From Rickettsiales bacterium (GTDB lineage Bacteria > Pseudomonadota > Alphaproteobacteria > G027485855): 64,000 nucleotides of DNA. Where the stretch lies: assembly GCA_027485855.1 (NCBI GenBank), contig JAIXQD010000001.1, positions 611,616 to 675,615 of the forward strand, written 5' to 3'. A program made the position numbers and the translations under genes. Every line of letters starts with the position of its first letter. The first letter of the stretch is position 1. This document shows positions 1-8,353 of the stretch, in pieces. Under the pieces are notes generated by a model. That model was not told where the DNA came from. It saw only the letters and a list, made by a program, of their open reading frames with translations, and searched no databases.

Positions 1-1005
1 AAAAGGCACCGCAACCAGCACCCCCAAAAAGCCAAACAACACACCGCCCGCCATAATGGCAAACATAATCATGACCGGATGCAGGCCCACACGGTCGCCC
101 ACCAGTTTGGGGGTCAGCACATTGCCTTCCAGCACTTGTCCTGCGGCAAAAACCAACAACACCGGCACAATTTGTTGCCAGCTATCAAACTGAATAAAGG
201 CCAACACCACGCTGGTGGCTAAGCCAAAAAGCGAACCCACATAAGGAATAAAGCTTAAAATGCCAGCCATAAAACCAATGGCCGCGCCAAAATTAAGCCC
301 CACCATGCTAAGACCCACGCCATAAAGCGTGCCCAAACATAAACACACCAAAGCCTGCCCACGCACAAAGCCCGCCAGTGTTTGGTCAATTTTTTGGGCC
401 TGCTCGCGCACAATTTCGGCCGTGTGGCGCGGCAAGGCCGCATTAAGCGTGACCATTAAATCATCCCAGTCACGCAGCAGATAAAAAGCAACAACGGGCG
501 TAATCACCAATAAGGTCAGCACATCAAAAATTGCCATGCCGCCCGATAACAAGCCCTTAAGCATATTGGCGACAAAACCCACCGCATCGCCCGCATAATT
601 AGAGGCCGCTGCTTTGAGCCGCTCCATCTCATCGGGCGAAAGGGTGGCCAGCGTGCGCTCAATCCATGGCAGCCATTCGGCGCGCGCTGTTTCAGCATAG
701 CCGGGCAAGGCATCAATCAGCGCGCCGATTTGTGCAACAAATAATGGCACCAGCAGCAATATGGCAATAATGACCAACAGCAAAAAGCCCAATAGCACCA
801 CACTGGTTGCAGCCCAGCGCGGCCAGCGCCAGCGCTGTAAGCGGTCAACCACCGGGTCAAGAAAATAGGCAATAGCTAAACCCAACACAAAAGGCGTGAG
901 CATGGGCGCCAACAGCCACAGCAAAAACATAAACAGCGCCAAGCCAAAAAGCCAAAAGCGCCATGCGGGCGAAAATGTTGGTGTTGCTTGTGTGCTGTCA
1001 CTCAT
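1..1005 (-). CDS. AI-2E family transporter (PerM-like), 3' end missing
   Basis: Reading the minus strand from an ATG at 1005 gives an uninterrupted 335-codon frame that runs off the left edge, so the C-terminus is missing. The product is strongly hydrophobic, with paired N-terminal membrane segments (a Phe/Leu-rich stretch, then a segment starting APMLTPFVLGLAIAYFLDPV). A long amphipathic central part (ALPGYAETARAEWLPW) follows, and then a C-terminal block with FIPYVGSLFG and EGNVLTPKLVGDRVGLHP. Those last motifs are hallmarks of the AI-2E exporter/PerM permease family. Family members export small molecules or act in Na+/H+ exchange, so the substrate cannot be told from sequence. Its start overlaps the stop of the upstream DUF2066 gene by 8 bases, suggesting cotranscription and translational coupling. 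Confidence 0.9.
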   Translation of the reverse strand, partial: MSDSTQATPTFSPAWRFWLFGLALFMFLLWLLAPMLTPFVLGLAIAYFLDPVVDRLQRWRWPRWAATSVVLLGFLLLVIIAILLLVPLFVAQIGALIDALPGYAETARAEWLPWIERTLATLSPDEMERLKAAASNYAGDAVGFVANMLKGLLSGGMAIFDVLTLLVITPVVAFYLLRDWDDLMVTLNAALPRHTAEIVREQAQKIDQTLAGFVRGQALVCLCLGTLYGVGLSMVGLNFGAAIGFMAGILSFIPYVGSLFGLATSVVLAFIQFDSWQQIVPVLLVFAAGQVLEGNVLTPKLVGDRVGLHPVMIMFAIMAGGVLFGFLGVLVAVPF

Positions 1006-2032
1006 TTGTATTGCCCTCAGTTAGTTTTAAAACCCAGCCGCCATCGGCTGCTGTGCCAGACGGTGTTAGTGTAAGGCCTTGCGCGCTTAAAAGCTTGGGC
1101 AAATTATCTATGGCGGCACTGCTGTTTATTTTTATGCTGGCGCCTTGCGCACCCAAACGCAGAATTTGCCAGCCGGTTATCATGGGGTCTTGCCGCAAGC
1201 GGCGCTGAATCTCTTGCCAAATGCCAAAATTATCGTAAATCACCTTTATATCAATATTATTGCTGGCTATCGCCTCGGGGTTGAGGGCAGAGCCTTGATA
1301 CTGGTTGGCAATTTCGGTGAGTGCGGCAGCAAAGTCAGTGGCTTTAAGCGTTTCTTGCTCGGCAAATTCGGTGGCCGTAAAAGGCACACGCGCAAAGCGC
1401 CATTGTGAATCTTTTTCAGTGGGCATGGCGCCAATCAGTAAAACGCCATCGGTCAGTTTTAATTGTGCCAATAATTGCACCAATTCGGGCGCAACCTGCC
1501 CCTCTAGCGCCAAAGCCAAAAGACTTTCAGGCAATGCACCTGCCTGCGGTAATTTTAGCAGCGACGGCAGGGGCGCAAGGCGGCTATCCGTAACAGACAT
1601 AAGCTGCCAGCTGCCTTGTGTTTCTATAATTGGCACCAGCAACAAGGGTTGCAATAACTCCTGGCGCGGATTAAGGCCAGCATTTTGCAAATAATGCAGC
1701 ACGGCTTGGCGACGAAAGCGCAAATTATAAATGGCCGTATAGCGTGTGCTGGAGGCGCGCTCGCTGACCACTTCAAAATCTTGCAACATGGCGGCAAGCT
1801 CTTGGTCGCTGGGCATGGCATTTTTACCCGATGATGACGGCACCAGCTGCTGGGCGAGTTGCGCAAAACCGTTTTGACTAACCTGCGCCAAGGCTTTATC
1901 GCGCAAGGTGGCAGTCGGCGCATCGCTTACTTCAACGGCGACATTATCGACGCTGAGCAATTCTGTTGCGGCCACGCTCATGCGCGGCAACAGGCAAAGT
2001 ATAGCGATAAGATAAACTATATTTTTAAACAT
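998..2032 (-). CDS. DUF2066 domain exported protein
   Basis: The 344-residue product starts with a clear Sec signal peptide (MFKNIVYLIAILCLLPRMSVAA), so I chose the ATG at 2032 rather than longer in-frame starts that would bury the signal. The mature part begins with ELLSVDNVAVEVSDAPTAT. It contains alternating short helices and Gln/Leu-rich stretches, and it ends with a second alpha/beta repeat (DIKVIYDNFGIWQEIQRRL, then DPMITGWQILRLG). This arrangement matches the DUF2066 family of periplasmic proteins, whose function is not known. It lies immediately upstream of the AI-2E permease and overlaps it by 8 bases, so the two are probably one operon. The family call is from recognition of the overall pattern. 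Confidence 0.75.
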   Translation of the reverse strand: MFKNIVYLIAILCLLPRMSVAATELLSVDNVAVEVSDAPTATLRDKALAQVSQNGFAQLAQQLVPSSSGKNAMPSDQELAAMLQDFEVVSERASSTRYTAIYNLRFRRQAVLHYLQNAGLNPRQELLQPLLLVPIIETQGSWQLMSVTDSRLAPLPSLLKLPQAGALPESLLALALEGQVAPELVQLLAQLKLTDGVLLIGAMPTEKDSQWRFARVPFTATEFAEQETLKATDFAAALTEIANQYQGSALNPEAIASNNIDIKVIYDNFGIWQEIQRRLRQDPMITGWQILRLGAQGASIKINSSAAIDNLPKLLSAQGLTLTPSGTAADGGWVLKLTEGNTNE

Positions 2033-2039
2033 CTTACTC

Positions 2040-2067
2040 TTGCTGTAGCACAAATTTTGGGCATAAT
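2040..2067 (+). promoter_or_regulatory. Possible sigma70 promoter for the COX IV-like gene
   Basis: TTGCTG at 2040-2045 and CATAAT at 2062-2067 are separated by 16 bases and lie 35 bases before the start at 2103, in a short divergent intergenic gap. The boxes are imperfect, so this is tentative. Confidence 0.25.
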
Positions 2068-2102
2068 CATGGCTGATTTTACATAAAAAACCGAGGGTCG
2101 CT

Positions 2103-2249
2103 ATGGCACAACCAACACAAAACCAACCCGTTAATGAGCAGCAATTAGAAAAACACAGCCAACAATGGCAGCAATTCACCCGCTGGACCTTCTGGACCAC
2201 GGCTTTGACCATTGTCGTTTTAGCGCTTATGGCAATTTTTCTGGTGTAA
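2103..2249 (+). CDS. Small membrane protein, aa3-type cytochrome c oxidase subunit IV-like
   Basis: This 48-residue protein has a polar, Gln-rich N-terminal half followed by one membrane helix (FWTTALTIVVLALMAIFLV). The layout of short soluble head, aromatic FTRWTFW junction and a single C-terminal helix matches the tiny alphaproteobacterial aa3-type cytochrome c oxidase subunit IV family (PF07835). Those proteins sit against the oxidase in the inner membrane. A GAGGG ribosome-binding site lies 7-10 bases before the ATG. The gene is isolated from any oxidase operon in this window, which is common for this family. Other single-helix small proteins could look the same, so the family call is moderate. 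Its last 23 bases overlap the convergent amidohydrolase gene. Confidence 0.65.
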   Translation: MAQPTQNQPVNEQQLEKHSQQWQQFTRWTFWTTALTIVVLALMAIFLV

Positions 2250-3087
2250 GATTTGCGCTAAGACTGCTGGCTAATGCCGAGAGCATGGTGGTTAGTCTGG
2301 CTTTTGTTTGCGCAAAGCCTGCATTAGGCTGTTGCGTATCTTCATTAAAATATAGCTTGCGGTTAATTTCTATTTGCAGGCAATGCACATTATTTTGCGG
2401 CCGGCCATAGCGGCGCAATATTTCCACGCCTTGATATGGCACGTTGTAAGACCAGCTAAAGCCAGATTGTGCAAAAGCATTTTTTACCGCATCAAGCAAT
2501 ACATCGCCGCAGCTTTGGCCGCAGCGATCGCCCAGCACAATATCAGGCGCGCCAATATCCTGCACGGCAATGGCGGGCATCGAATGCATATCTAAATGAT
2601 AGACCACCCCAAAAGCCGCGTGCGTTTTTTCAAGCAAATCGCGCAGTGCCGCATGATAGGGCTGATAATAATTGTCGATACGGTTGTTGATATCCTCGGC
2701 GGTTAATTTGCTGGTATAAAGCGGCACTTGCGCACGCACCAAACGGCGAATAAGCCCCTGCCCTTGCTGCGCCCTTTCGCTGGGTTTTAGTTTTTCGCTG
2801 GGCTGCGGTTTTTTTTGCCAGTTTTGCGGCACTAATTGTAAGTCGTGGTCTTGCTCGGCACGATTAACATCGATATAGCTGCGCGGAAAATCGGCCAGCA
2901 GCAACGGCACACCCATCGCCGGCAGCTCTTGCAGCAATTCATCGACCAGCGCATCCTCGCAAGAGCGCAATTCAAAATCGCTGCAAAGCGGGCGAAAATC
3001 GGCCGGATAATCGCGCCCACTATGCGGGCTGCTCAGCACCAAAGGCGAGCGCCCAACCTGCCCCATAAGTTTAAAAACCTTCATCAT
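2227..3087 (-). CDS. N-formylglutamate amidohydrolase family protein
   Basis: The 286-residue product carries family hallmarks: SPHSGRDYP near the N-terminus, YIDVNRAEQD, the metal-binding YHLDMHSMP, GDRCGQSCG, and the C-terminal block RYGRPQNNVHCLQIEINR followed by KLYFNE. These belong to the N-formylglutamate deformylase (HutG-type) zinc hydrolases. HutG members release formate from N-formylglutamate in histidine degradation. No hut genes are nearby, so it may instead act on other N-formyl or N-acyl amino acids. I chose the Met at 3087 because the SPHSG motif normally lies close to the N-terminus; longer in-frame starts would add about 40 residues without family resemblance. It is transcribed divergently from the SPFH gene. 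Confidence 0.85.
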   Translation of the reverse strand: MMKVFKLMGQVGRSPLVLSSPHSGRDYPADFRPLCSDFELRSCEDALVDELLQELPAMGVPLLLADFPRSYIDVNRAEQDHDLQLVPQNWQKKPQPSEKLKPSERAQQGQGLIRRLVRAQVPLYTSKLTAEDINNRIDNYYQPYHAALRDLLEKTHAAFGVVYHLDMHSMPAIAVQDIGAPDIVLGDRCGQSCGDVLLDAVKNAFAQSGFSWSYNVPYQGVEILRRYGRPQNNVHCLQIEINRKLYFNEDTQQPNAGFAQTKARLTTMLSALASSLSANLTPEKLP

Positions 3088-3215
3088 AAAAGCAGTAAAT
3101 CGTTTTGAGGGCGAGTGCAAGTGCCGTAAAGGGCTGGTGCGGTAAATGGCTTGTGTCCATGCAAAATAATGTGCACATTCGCTTTTATAAATTGCACCGT
3201 TTGCTGGAGGCACCC

Positions 3216-4169
3216 ATGGCTGGCTTTGATCCCTTTGTCATAGTTTTTATTATTTTTGTGCTTATGGTCATCTGGTTTTCAGTCAAAACCGTGCCGCAGG
3301 GCGCTGAATGGACCGTTGAGCGCTTTGGCCGATACACCCACACGCTTGAGCCCGGCCTGCATTTTATTGTGCCGATGATTGATAAAATCGGCGCACGCAT
3401 CAATGTGATGGAACAGGTGCTGGATGTGCCCTCGCAAGAGGTTATCACCAAAGATAACGCCATGGTCACCGCCGATGGGATTGTCTTTTTCCAAATCCTT
3501 GATCCGGTGAAGGCGGCCTATGAGGTCTCCAACCTTAAAATGGCCATTCTGAATCTTACCATGACTAATTTACGCACGGTCATTGGCTCGATGGAACTTG
3601 ATGAGCTGCTCTCGCATCGTGAGAAAATCAATTCTGAATTGCTGCGCGTGGTCGATCAAGCCAGCATGCCATGGGGCGTGAAAGCCACCCGCATTGAAAT
3701 TCGTGACATCACCCCGCCGCGCGATCTGATTGACAGTATGGCCCGCCAAATGAAAGCCGAGCGCGAGCGCCGTGCGGCTATTTTAGAGGCCGAAGGCTAT
3801 AAGCAAGCGGCCATTCTTAAAGCCGAGGGCGAAAAGCAAAGCCTTATTTTGCAAGCCGAAGGCCGCAGAGAGGCCGCTTTCCGCGATGCTGAAGCCCGCG
3901 AACGCAGCGCTCAAGCCGAGGGCGAAGCCACCCGTTTAGTCAGCCAAGCCATTGCCGGCGGCAATGTGCAAGCCATCAATTATTTTGTCGCCCAACAATA
4001 TGTCGATGCGCTTAAAAGCCTCGCCAGCGCCCCAAACCAAAAAGTGCTGATGCTCCCTATTGAAGCAGGCAGTGTGATTGGCAGCATTGCCGGTATCGGT
4101 GAAATCATGCGCGAAACTTTTGGCCAAAATAACAGCCAAGCCGGTGGCCAGCGGCGCAGCACCCCATAG
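3216..4169 (+). CDS. SPFH/Band 7 membrane protein, QmcA-like
   Basis: The 317-residue protein begins with one membrane helix ([15 protein letters not shown]) and continues with a Band 7/SPFH domain. Recognisable pieces include [50 protein letters not shown] and [13 protein letters not shown] long charged coiled coil follows ([19 protein letters not shown] and similar repeats), then a Gly/Ser-rich tail. This matches the QmcA/stomatin family of inner-membrane scaffold proteins, which form large oligomeric cages in the membrane and often work with FtsH-type quality control. A strong GGAGG site at 3206-3210 supports the ATG at 3216 over an upstream start. The NfeD gene follows after 10 bases, the usual partner arrangement. 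Confidence 0.92.
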   Translation: MAGFDPFVIVFIIFVLMVIWFSVKTVPQGAEWTVERFGRYTHTLEPGLHFIVPMIDKIGARINVMEQVLDVPSQEVITKDNAMVTADGIVFFQILDPVKAAYEVSNLKMAILNLTMTNLRTVIGSMELDELLSHREKINSELLRVVDQASMPWGVKATRIEIRDITPPRDLIDSMARQMKAERERRAAILEAEGYKQAAILKAEGEKQSLILQAEGRREAAFRDAEARERSAQAEGEATRLVSQAIAGGNVQAINYFVAQQYVDALKSLASAPNQKVLMLPIEAGSVIGSIAGIGEIMRETFGQNNSQAGGQRRSTP

Positions 4170-4179
4170 GGATAATATC

Positions 4180-4629
4180 ATGGAAGAACCAAGCACCTTT
4201 ATGACCTATTGGCATTGGCTGGCGATTGCCAGTGTGTTTGCTGTGCTAGAGCTGATTTTGCCAGGCTCGGCCATGTTGTGGTTTGCTGGCGGCGCTGCGG
4301 CGGCAGCAATGGTGGTTTGGCTTTCGCCTGATTTGGCGTGGCAAATTCAGTTTTTGCTTTTTGCCGGACTTGGGCTGGTTGGTCTTGTGGCCACGCGCTT
4401 TTATTTTAAGCGCCGCCCGATAAGCAGCGACAGGCCCAATCTTAACCGGCGGGGCGCGCAATATATCGGCGAAATTGTTATCCTGACCGAGGCGATTATC
4501 AATGGCCATGGCCGTGCCAGCATTGGCGATAGTGAATGGGCGGTCAGCGGTCCAGACATGCCCAAAGGCAGCCGCGTAAAAATTATTGCCGCCGATGGCG
4601 CCGATTTAAAAGTAGAGCCTGCGGCTTAA
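4180..4629 (+). CDS. NfeD-like membrane protein
   Basis: The 149-residue product has two or three membrane helices in the first half (WHWLAIASVFAVLELILPG, FAGGAAAAAMVVWLS, IQFLLFAGLGLVGLVATRF). A small beta-rich OB-fold-like domain follows (YIGEIVILTEAIINGHGRA, GDSEWAVSGPDMPKGSRVKI). This is the short NfeD form (YbbK/YuaF type), which has no attached protease domain. NfeD proteins pair with SPFH proteins and are thought to modulate their assemblies. The start 10 bases after the SPFH stop, with an AGGGA site, indicates a two-gene operon. The upstream in-frame extension overlaps the SPFH gene and was rejected. Confidence 0.88.
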   Translation: MEEPSTFMTYWHWLAIASVFAVLELILPGSAMLWFAGGAAAAAMVVWLSPDLAWQIQFLLFAGLGLVGLVATRFYFKRRPISSDRPNLNRRGAQYIGEIVILTEAIINGHGRASIGDSEWAVSGPDMPKGSRVKIIAADGADLKVEPAA

Positions 4630-4641
4630 GCAAGCAGCCAC

Positions 4642-5013
4642 TTAATCAAGACGGCGCGACTTTCCTTCTATAGTCTGCCCTTCGATGGTATTGGTCCGTT
4701 GAATCGGCTCGGCGCTGTTATGCATTGTTGGCGCGTCCTGATAAGGCGCAAGGCGCTTGGCAATAACGCATATCACCCACCACAGTGCCGTGCCTGCCAC
4801 CCACAACACTATCAATAAGGTTTGGCCTATACTTTGCAAAAAGCGCAATAGCTCAGGGAGATGATTATGCGGATCAACGGCATTCGTAAGGCCATCTGTT
4901 GCACTTATTACAATATCGCCGCCAAAATTAAGCAGGCCATAAAAGCTGAGCAGCGCCGCGCTCCAAATAACCAGCCCCAACCAAAAACCTAAGCGTATAA
5001 TGCCGCGCCACAT
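4642..5013 (-). CDS. Small membrane protein of unknown function
   Basis: The 123-residue product has two clear membrane helices, one near the N-terminus (LGFWLGLVIWSAALLSFYGLL) and one in the middle (LLIVLWVAGTALWWVICVIA). A short extracytoplasmic segment (ATDGLTNAVDPHNHLPELL) lies between them and a polar tail follows. I do not recognise a family. It lies 10 bases downstream of another short exported protein read on the same strand, and converges on the NfeD gene with 12 bases between the stops. It may be cotranscribed with the upstream gene. Confidence 0.6.
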   Translation of the reverse strand: MWRGIIRLGFWLGLVIWSAALLSFYGLLNFGGDIVISATDGLTNAVDPHNHLPELLRFLQSIGQTLLIVLWVAGTALWWVICVIAKRLAPYQDAPTMHNSAEPIQRTNTIEGQTIEGKSRRLD

Positions 5014-5023
5014 TGAGCCCTCA

Positions 5024-5302
5024 TCATGTTCCGGTCAGTAAAGCACAACCACATTGGGGGCAACGTAAAGCCGCCAGCGCCTGTTGCCGTTGTTCGGCGG
5101 TGAGCTGCACATTTAAGGCTGCTTCAGCCTGTTGCAACATCTCAAGATGTTGTGCGCTTATGCCGCAGCTATTTTTAATGTGCAGGCTGTAATCGCTTGC
5201 TGGCAACTCACGAAAAGCCAAAGCCGGACGCGCCACCAGCACACCTGTTGCGGCTGTGCCAACGGCAGCCAATATCGCTAAAAAGTTACGACGATGAATC
5301 AT
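5024..5302 (-). CDS. Small exported protein with Tat-like signal
   Basis: The 92-residue product begins MIHRRNFLAILAAVGTAATG and continues to a probable cleavage site after RPALA. The RRNFLA motif in a hydrophobic leader looks like a twin-arginine signal. The mature part is short, mostly helical, and ends with a CPQCGCALL cluster that could bind a metal or form a disulfide. Met codons at 5308 and 5338 are alternative starts, but 5302 gives the most canonical Tat leader. No family was recognised. It is followed by a small membrane protein gene on the same strand. Confidence 0.6.
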   Translation of the reverse strand: MIHRRNFLAILAAVGTAATGVLVARPALAFRELPASDYSLHIKNSCGISAQHLEMLQQAEAALNVQLTAEQRQQALAALRCPQCGCALLTGT

Positions 5303-5406
5303 AAGCATTATATAGCTGAAATTTTTATATTTAGCCATAATGCTGCCGCAGTTTAATGTTTAAAAACAGGCGAGCAGAAGCAAAATAGCTTTTTTGTCGC
5401 CTAGTT

Positions 5407-5450
5407 TACGCTTTTTGGGTTTATGCTTTTTGATGCCTACGCTTTTTGGG
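5407..5450 (+). repeat. Three phased TAYGCTTTTTG direct repeats
   Basis: TACGCTTTTTGGG occurs at 5407-5419 and 5438-5450, with a variant TATGCTTTTTGAT at 5422-5434 between them. The copies are spaced 15-16 bases apart. They lie just upstream of a probable promoter for the lipoprotein gene, so they could be operator sites, though no regulator is identifiable. Confidence 0.55.
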
Positions 5451-5451
5451 C

Positions 5452-5480
5452 TTACACTCAGTGCGGCTTTTGGCTATTCT
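5452..5480 (+). promoter_or_regulatory. Probable sigma70 promoter of the lipoprotein gene
   Basis: TTACAC at 5452-5457 and TATTCT at 5475-5480 are separated by exactly 17 bases, and the coding start is about 49 bases downstream. The three phased repeats at 5407-5450 end just before the -35 box, a typical location for an activator. Confidence 0.4.
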
Positions 5481-5528
5481 CTGCCTTGTTTTACGATTCT
5501 ACCAACCTTAAGCCATGGAGTTACCCTA

Positions 5529-5903
5529 ATGTCACGTAAGTTATTGCTGGCGCTTGCCCCTTTTGCCTTACTCAGCCTTGCTGCCTGCGGCGAGCAAAAA
5601 CCAGCCGAGCCCACCGCTGCTGAAGCCCCCGCTCCTGAAGCTCCTGCTGCGATGGCACCAGCCCCTGAAGCTCCTGCCGCTATGGCCCCCGCAGCCATTG
5701 CCCCAGCGCCTGAAGCACCCGCTGCTATGGCACCAGCCCCAGAAGCACCCGCTGCTATGGCACCTGCCGCACCAACCGCCATTGATGGCGCCGTAAACGC
5801 TGTTGAAGGCGCGGTCGATAGCGCTGTTGATGCCGCGAAAGAAGCCGTGGCGCCTGCAATTGAGCCTGCCGCTGCCCCCGCAGCCGCTCCTGTTGCGCCA
5901 TAA
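5529..5903 (+). CDS. Ala/Pro-repeat lipoprotein
   Basis: The 124-residue product begins with a lipoprotein signal (MSRKLLLALAPFALLSLAAC) with the lipobox Cys at position 20, so it should be lipidated and membrane anchored. After CGEQKPAEPT comes a low-complexity region built from repeats of the type APAPEAPAAM. A second repetitive stretch follows (AVNAVEGAVDSAVDAAKEAV) that would form an Ala/Val amphipathic helix. The Ala/Pro region resembles wall- or periplasm-spanning linkers seen in other envelope lipoproteins. No enzymatic domain is present. A GGAG site lies before the ATG at 5529, and a strong terminator follows the gene, so it is probably transcribed alone. Confidence 0.75.
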   Translation: MSRKLLLALAPFALLSLAACGEQKPAEPTAAEAPAPEAPAAMAPAPEAPAAMAPAAIAPAPEAPAAMAPAPEAPAAMAPAAPTAIDGAVNAVEGAVDSAVDAAKEAVAPAIEPAAAPAAAPVAP

Positions 5904-5922
5904 TTATTAGTTTTTTTTACTG

Positions 5923-5955
5923 AAGGGGGCGGTACCGATGGTGCCGCCCTTTTCT
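5923..5955 (+). terminator. Rho-independent terminator after the lipoprotein gene
   Basis: GGGCGGTACC and GGTGCCGCCC form a 10-bp stem (one G-T wobble) around a 3-base GAT loop. A run of T with one C follows (TTTTCTTTT). It sits 20 bases after the lipoprotein stop. Confidence 0.8.
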
Positions 5956-5985
5956 TTTGCACAAAAATGATTACACTGCCCGCCC

Positions 5986-7974
5986 ATGGCTGATCTATTT
6001 GACAATATCGCCCGCAAGGGTAAAGCCGCCAGCTATGATGCGGCGGACATCGAAGTTCTTGAAGGGCTGGAGCCCGTGCGTCGTCGTCCGGGCATGTATA
6101 TTGGCGGCACCGATGAACGCGCCATGCATCATTTGGCCGCCGAAGTGCTCGATAACTCGATGGACGAAGCCGTCGCTGGCTACGCCAATAAAATTGAACT
6201 ACACCTTGCCGCCGATGGCACCTGCACGGTCAGCGATAATGGCCGGGGTATTCCGGTTGATGAGCACCCAAAATTTAAAGGCAAATCAGCGCTTGAAGTG
6301 ATTATGACCGTATTACACTCGGGCGGAAAATTTTCAGGCAAGGCCTATCAAACCTCGGGCGGTTTGCATGGCGTTGGTATTTCGGTGGTCAATGCCCTCA
6401 CCGACTGGCTGCGCGTTGAAGTTAATCGTGACAAACAATGTTATGTGCAAACCTATAGTCGTGGCGCGCCCACCAGCAAAATAAAAAACACCGGCCCCAG
6501 CAATGGCAAGCGTGGCACCAGCATTGCCATGCGCCCCGACCCCGATATTTTTGGCAAAAATTGCCGCTTTAAGCCCGGCCCGCTTTATAAAATGGCGCGC
6601 GCCAAGGCTTATTTATTTAGGGGTGTCGCCATTCATTGGCGCTGTGATGCAGAATTGGTTGAAGGCACGGATATCCCCGCTGAAGCAACCCTGCATTTTC
6701 CGGGTGGCTTGGCCGATTATTTGGCCAGCGCGCTTGGCGCACGCGCCACGCTTTCGCCGCAGCCTTTTGCTGGCCTTGCCGAATTACCCGGCGATATGGG
6801 CAAGCTGGAATGGGCCATAGCCTGGCCCACCGAGGGCGAAGGCTTTTGCCACTCTTATTGCAACACCATCCCCACGCCTGAGGGCGGCACGCATGAAAGC
6901 GGCCTGCGCTCGGCCTTGCTGCGTTCGGTGCGTGGCTTTGGTGAGATGGTTGGCAATCGCAAAACCAGCCTTATCACCAGCGACGACATCATGACCGAAG
7001 CCGGTATTTTGCTGTCGCTGTTTATTCGGGACCCACAATTTCAAGGTCAAACCAAAGAAAAACTGGCCATGCCAGAGGCGGCGCGTTTGGTTGAACAAGT
7101 GGTCAAAGACCATTTCGACCACTGGCTCACCAGCGATACTAAAAATGCCACAGCCCTGCTTGAAGCTTTTATTGAAAAAGCCGAAATCCGCTTAAGGCGC
7201 GCCCAAGATAAAGAGCTGTCGCGCAAAAGCGCCACGCGCAAACTGCGCCTGCCTGGCAAGCTTGCCGATTGCAGTGCGCAAAGTGCCGAAAATACCGAGA
7301 TTTTTCTTGTCGAAGGCGATAGCGCGGGTGGCAGCGCCAAGCAAGCACGCAACCGTGAGTCGCAAGCGATTTTGCCACTGCGCGGTAAAATTTTAAACGT
7401 GGCCAGCGCCAGCGCAGATAAATTGCGCGGCAATCAAGAGCTGGCCGATTTAACGCAAGCTTTGGGTTGTGGCCTTGGGCGCGAATTTGCGCTTGAGAAA
7501 CTGCGCTATGAGCGTGTGGTGATTATGACCGACGCCGATGTCGATGGCGCGCATATTGCAGCTTTGCTGATGACCTTCTTTTACCGTGAGATGCCCGGCA
7601 TTATTCAAGCGGGGCGGTTGTTTTTAGCCCAGCCGCCGCTTTATCGCGTGGCGCATGGCAGCATTGTGCAATATGCCCGCGATGACGCCCACCGCGACGA
7701 ATTACTTGCCACGGTGTTTAAAAATAAAAAGCCCGATATCAGCCGCTTTAAAGGCCTTGGCGAAATGCCCGCCGTCCAATTACGCGAAACCACCATGGAC
7801 CCCGCCCGCCGCACCTTATTGCGCGTGCTGCTGCCTAATCGCAATGACCCAGAGCAGCTCGATGACGCAAAACAGGTAGAAGATCTGGTTGAGTGCCTGA
7901 TGGGCAAAAAGCCTGAATTGCGCTTTCGCTTTATCCAAGAGCGCGCGCCCTATGCCAAGGATATCGACATTTGA
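5986..7974 (+). CDS. parE: DNA topoisomerase IV subunit B
   Basis: The 662-residue product is a full-length type II topoisomerase ATPase subunit. The N-terminal GHKL ATPase shows YDAADIEVLEGLEPVRRRPG, DNSMDEAVAG, DNGRGIP and GGLHGVGISVVNAL. The transducer domain follows, and the TOPRIM region has FLVEGDSAGGSAKQ, LPLRGKILNV and MTDADVDGAHI. The C-terminus ends shortly after the FKGLGEMPAVQL block, as expected for ParE/GyrB. The RRRPGMYIGGTDERAMHHLAAE block and lack of a GyrB-type insertion favour ParE over GyrB. It pairs with ParC to decatenate daughter chromosomes. The next gene starts within its stop codon. A TACACT box 8 bases before the ATG suggests a very short or absent leader. Confidence 0.96.
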   Translation: MADLFDNIARKGKAASYDAADIEVLEGLEPVRRRPGMYIGGTDERAMHHLAAEVLDNSMDEAVAGYANKIELHLAADGTCTVSDNGRGIPVDEHPKFKGKSALEVIMTVLHSGGKFSGKAYQTSGGLHGVGISVVNALTDWLRVEVNRDKQCYVQTYSRGAPTSKIKNTGPSNGKRGTSIAMRPDPDIFGKNCRFKPGPLYKMARAKAYLFRGVAIHWRCDAELVEGTDIPAEATLHFPGGLADYLASALGARATLSPQPFAGLAELPGDMGKLEWAIAWPTEGEGFCHSYCNTIPTPEGGTHESGLRSALLRSVRGFGEMVGNRKTSLITSDDIMTEAGILLSLFIRDPQFQGQTKEKLAMPEAARLVEQVVKDHFDHWLTSDTKNATALLEAFIEKAEIRLRRAQDKELSRKSATRKLRLPGKLADCSAQSAENTEIFLVEGDSAGGSAKQARNRESQAILPLRGKILNVASASADKLRGNQELADLTQALGCGLGREFALEKLRYERVVIMTDADVDGAHIAALLMTFFYREMPGIIQAGRLFLAQPPLYRVAHGSIVQYARDDAHRDELLATVFKNKKPDISRFKGLGEMPAVQLRETTMDPARRTLLRVLLPNRNDPEQLDDAKQVEDLVECLMGKKPELRFRFIQERAPYAKDIDI

Positions 7975-8342
7975 ACTATAGTCAGTTTCAACAAGCCAAA
8001 CGCGCGAACGAAATTACCGTCACGCCCGATTGGTTGGCGATAAAAAAATTTTTCAGCGCTGGTCTTACGCACGAGAAACTGCGCCGGCTATATTTAGCGC
8101 GCAGAATTATATTAGCGGGGGCGTGGCTGCTGATTATCTTGGGCGGCGCGGCGGCAATTTTTGCGCAAAAACTGGGTGTTGGCGGCTGGTTTGGCCTATT
8201 GCTGATGCTGATTGGCTTTGTTGATTTTGCCATAGCCCGTCGGCTGGGTAACACTATGGTGGTGGGCGCTCTATTAACCGATGAGGATTTTTATCATTTC
8301 ATGCTTGATCAAGCACTGCTAGAGATTAAGCCATCGGCGTAA
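7971..8342 (+). CDS. Small inner-membrane protein coupled to parE
   Basis: This 123-residue product probably starts at a TTG (7971) whose last two bases are the first two of the parE stop (TTGA overlap). Translation would be coupled to parE. It has a charged N-terminal region (QQAKRANEITVTPDWLAIKK), two membrane helices (IILAGAWLLIILGGAAAIFA and WFGLLLMLIGFVDFAIARRL) and a short acidic C-terminus. I do not recognise a family. No ATG exists near the expected start, which supports the TTG. It converges on the hydrolase gene with 11 bases between stops. Confidence 0.65.
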   Translation: MNYSQFQQAKRANEITVTPDWLAIKKFFSAGLTHEKLRRLYLARRIILAGAWLLIILGGAAAIFAQKLGVGGWFGLLLMLIGFVDFAIARRLGNTMVVGALLTDEDFYHFMLDQALLEIKPSA

Positions 8343-8353
8343 GGCAGGCTTTT

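Noticed and set aside
5474..5962. Minus-strand Ala/Gly-rich frame
   Set aside because: It is antisense to the Ala/Pro-repeat lipoprotein, whose signal peptide, lipobox and ribosome-binding site are on the plus strand.
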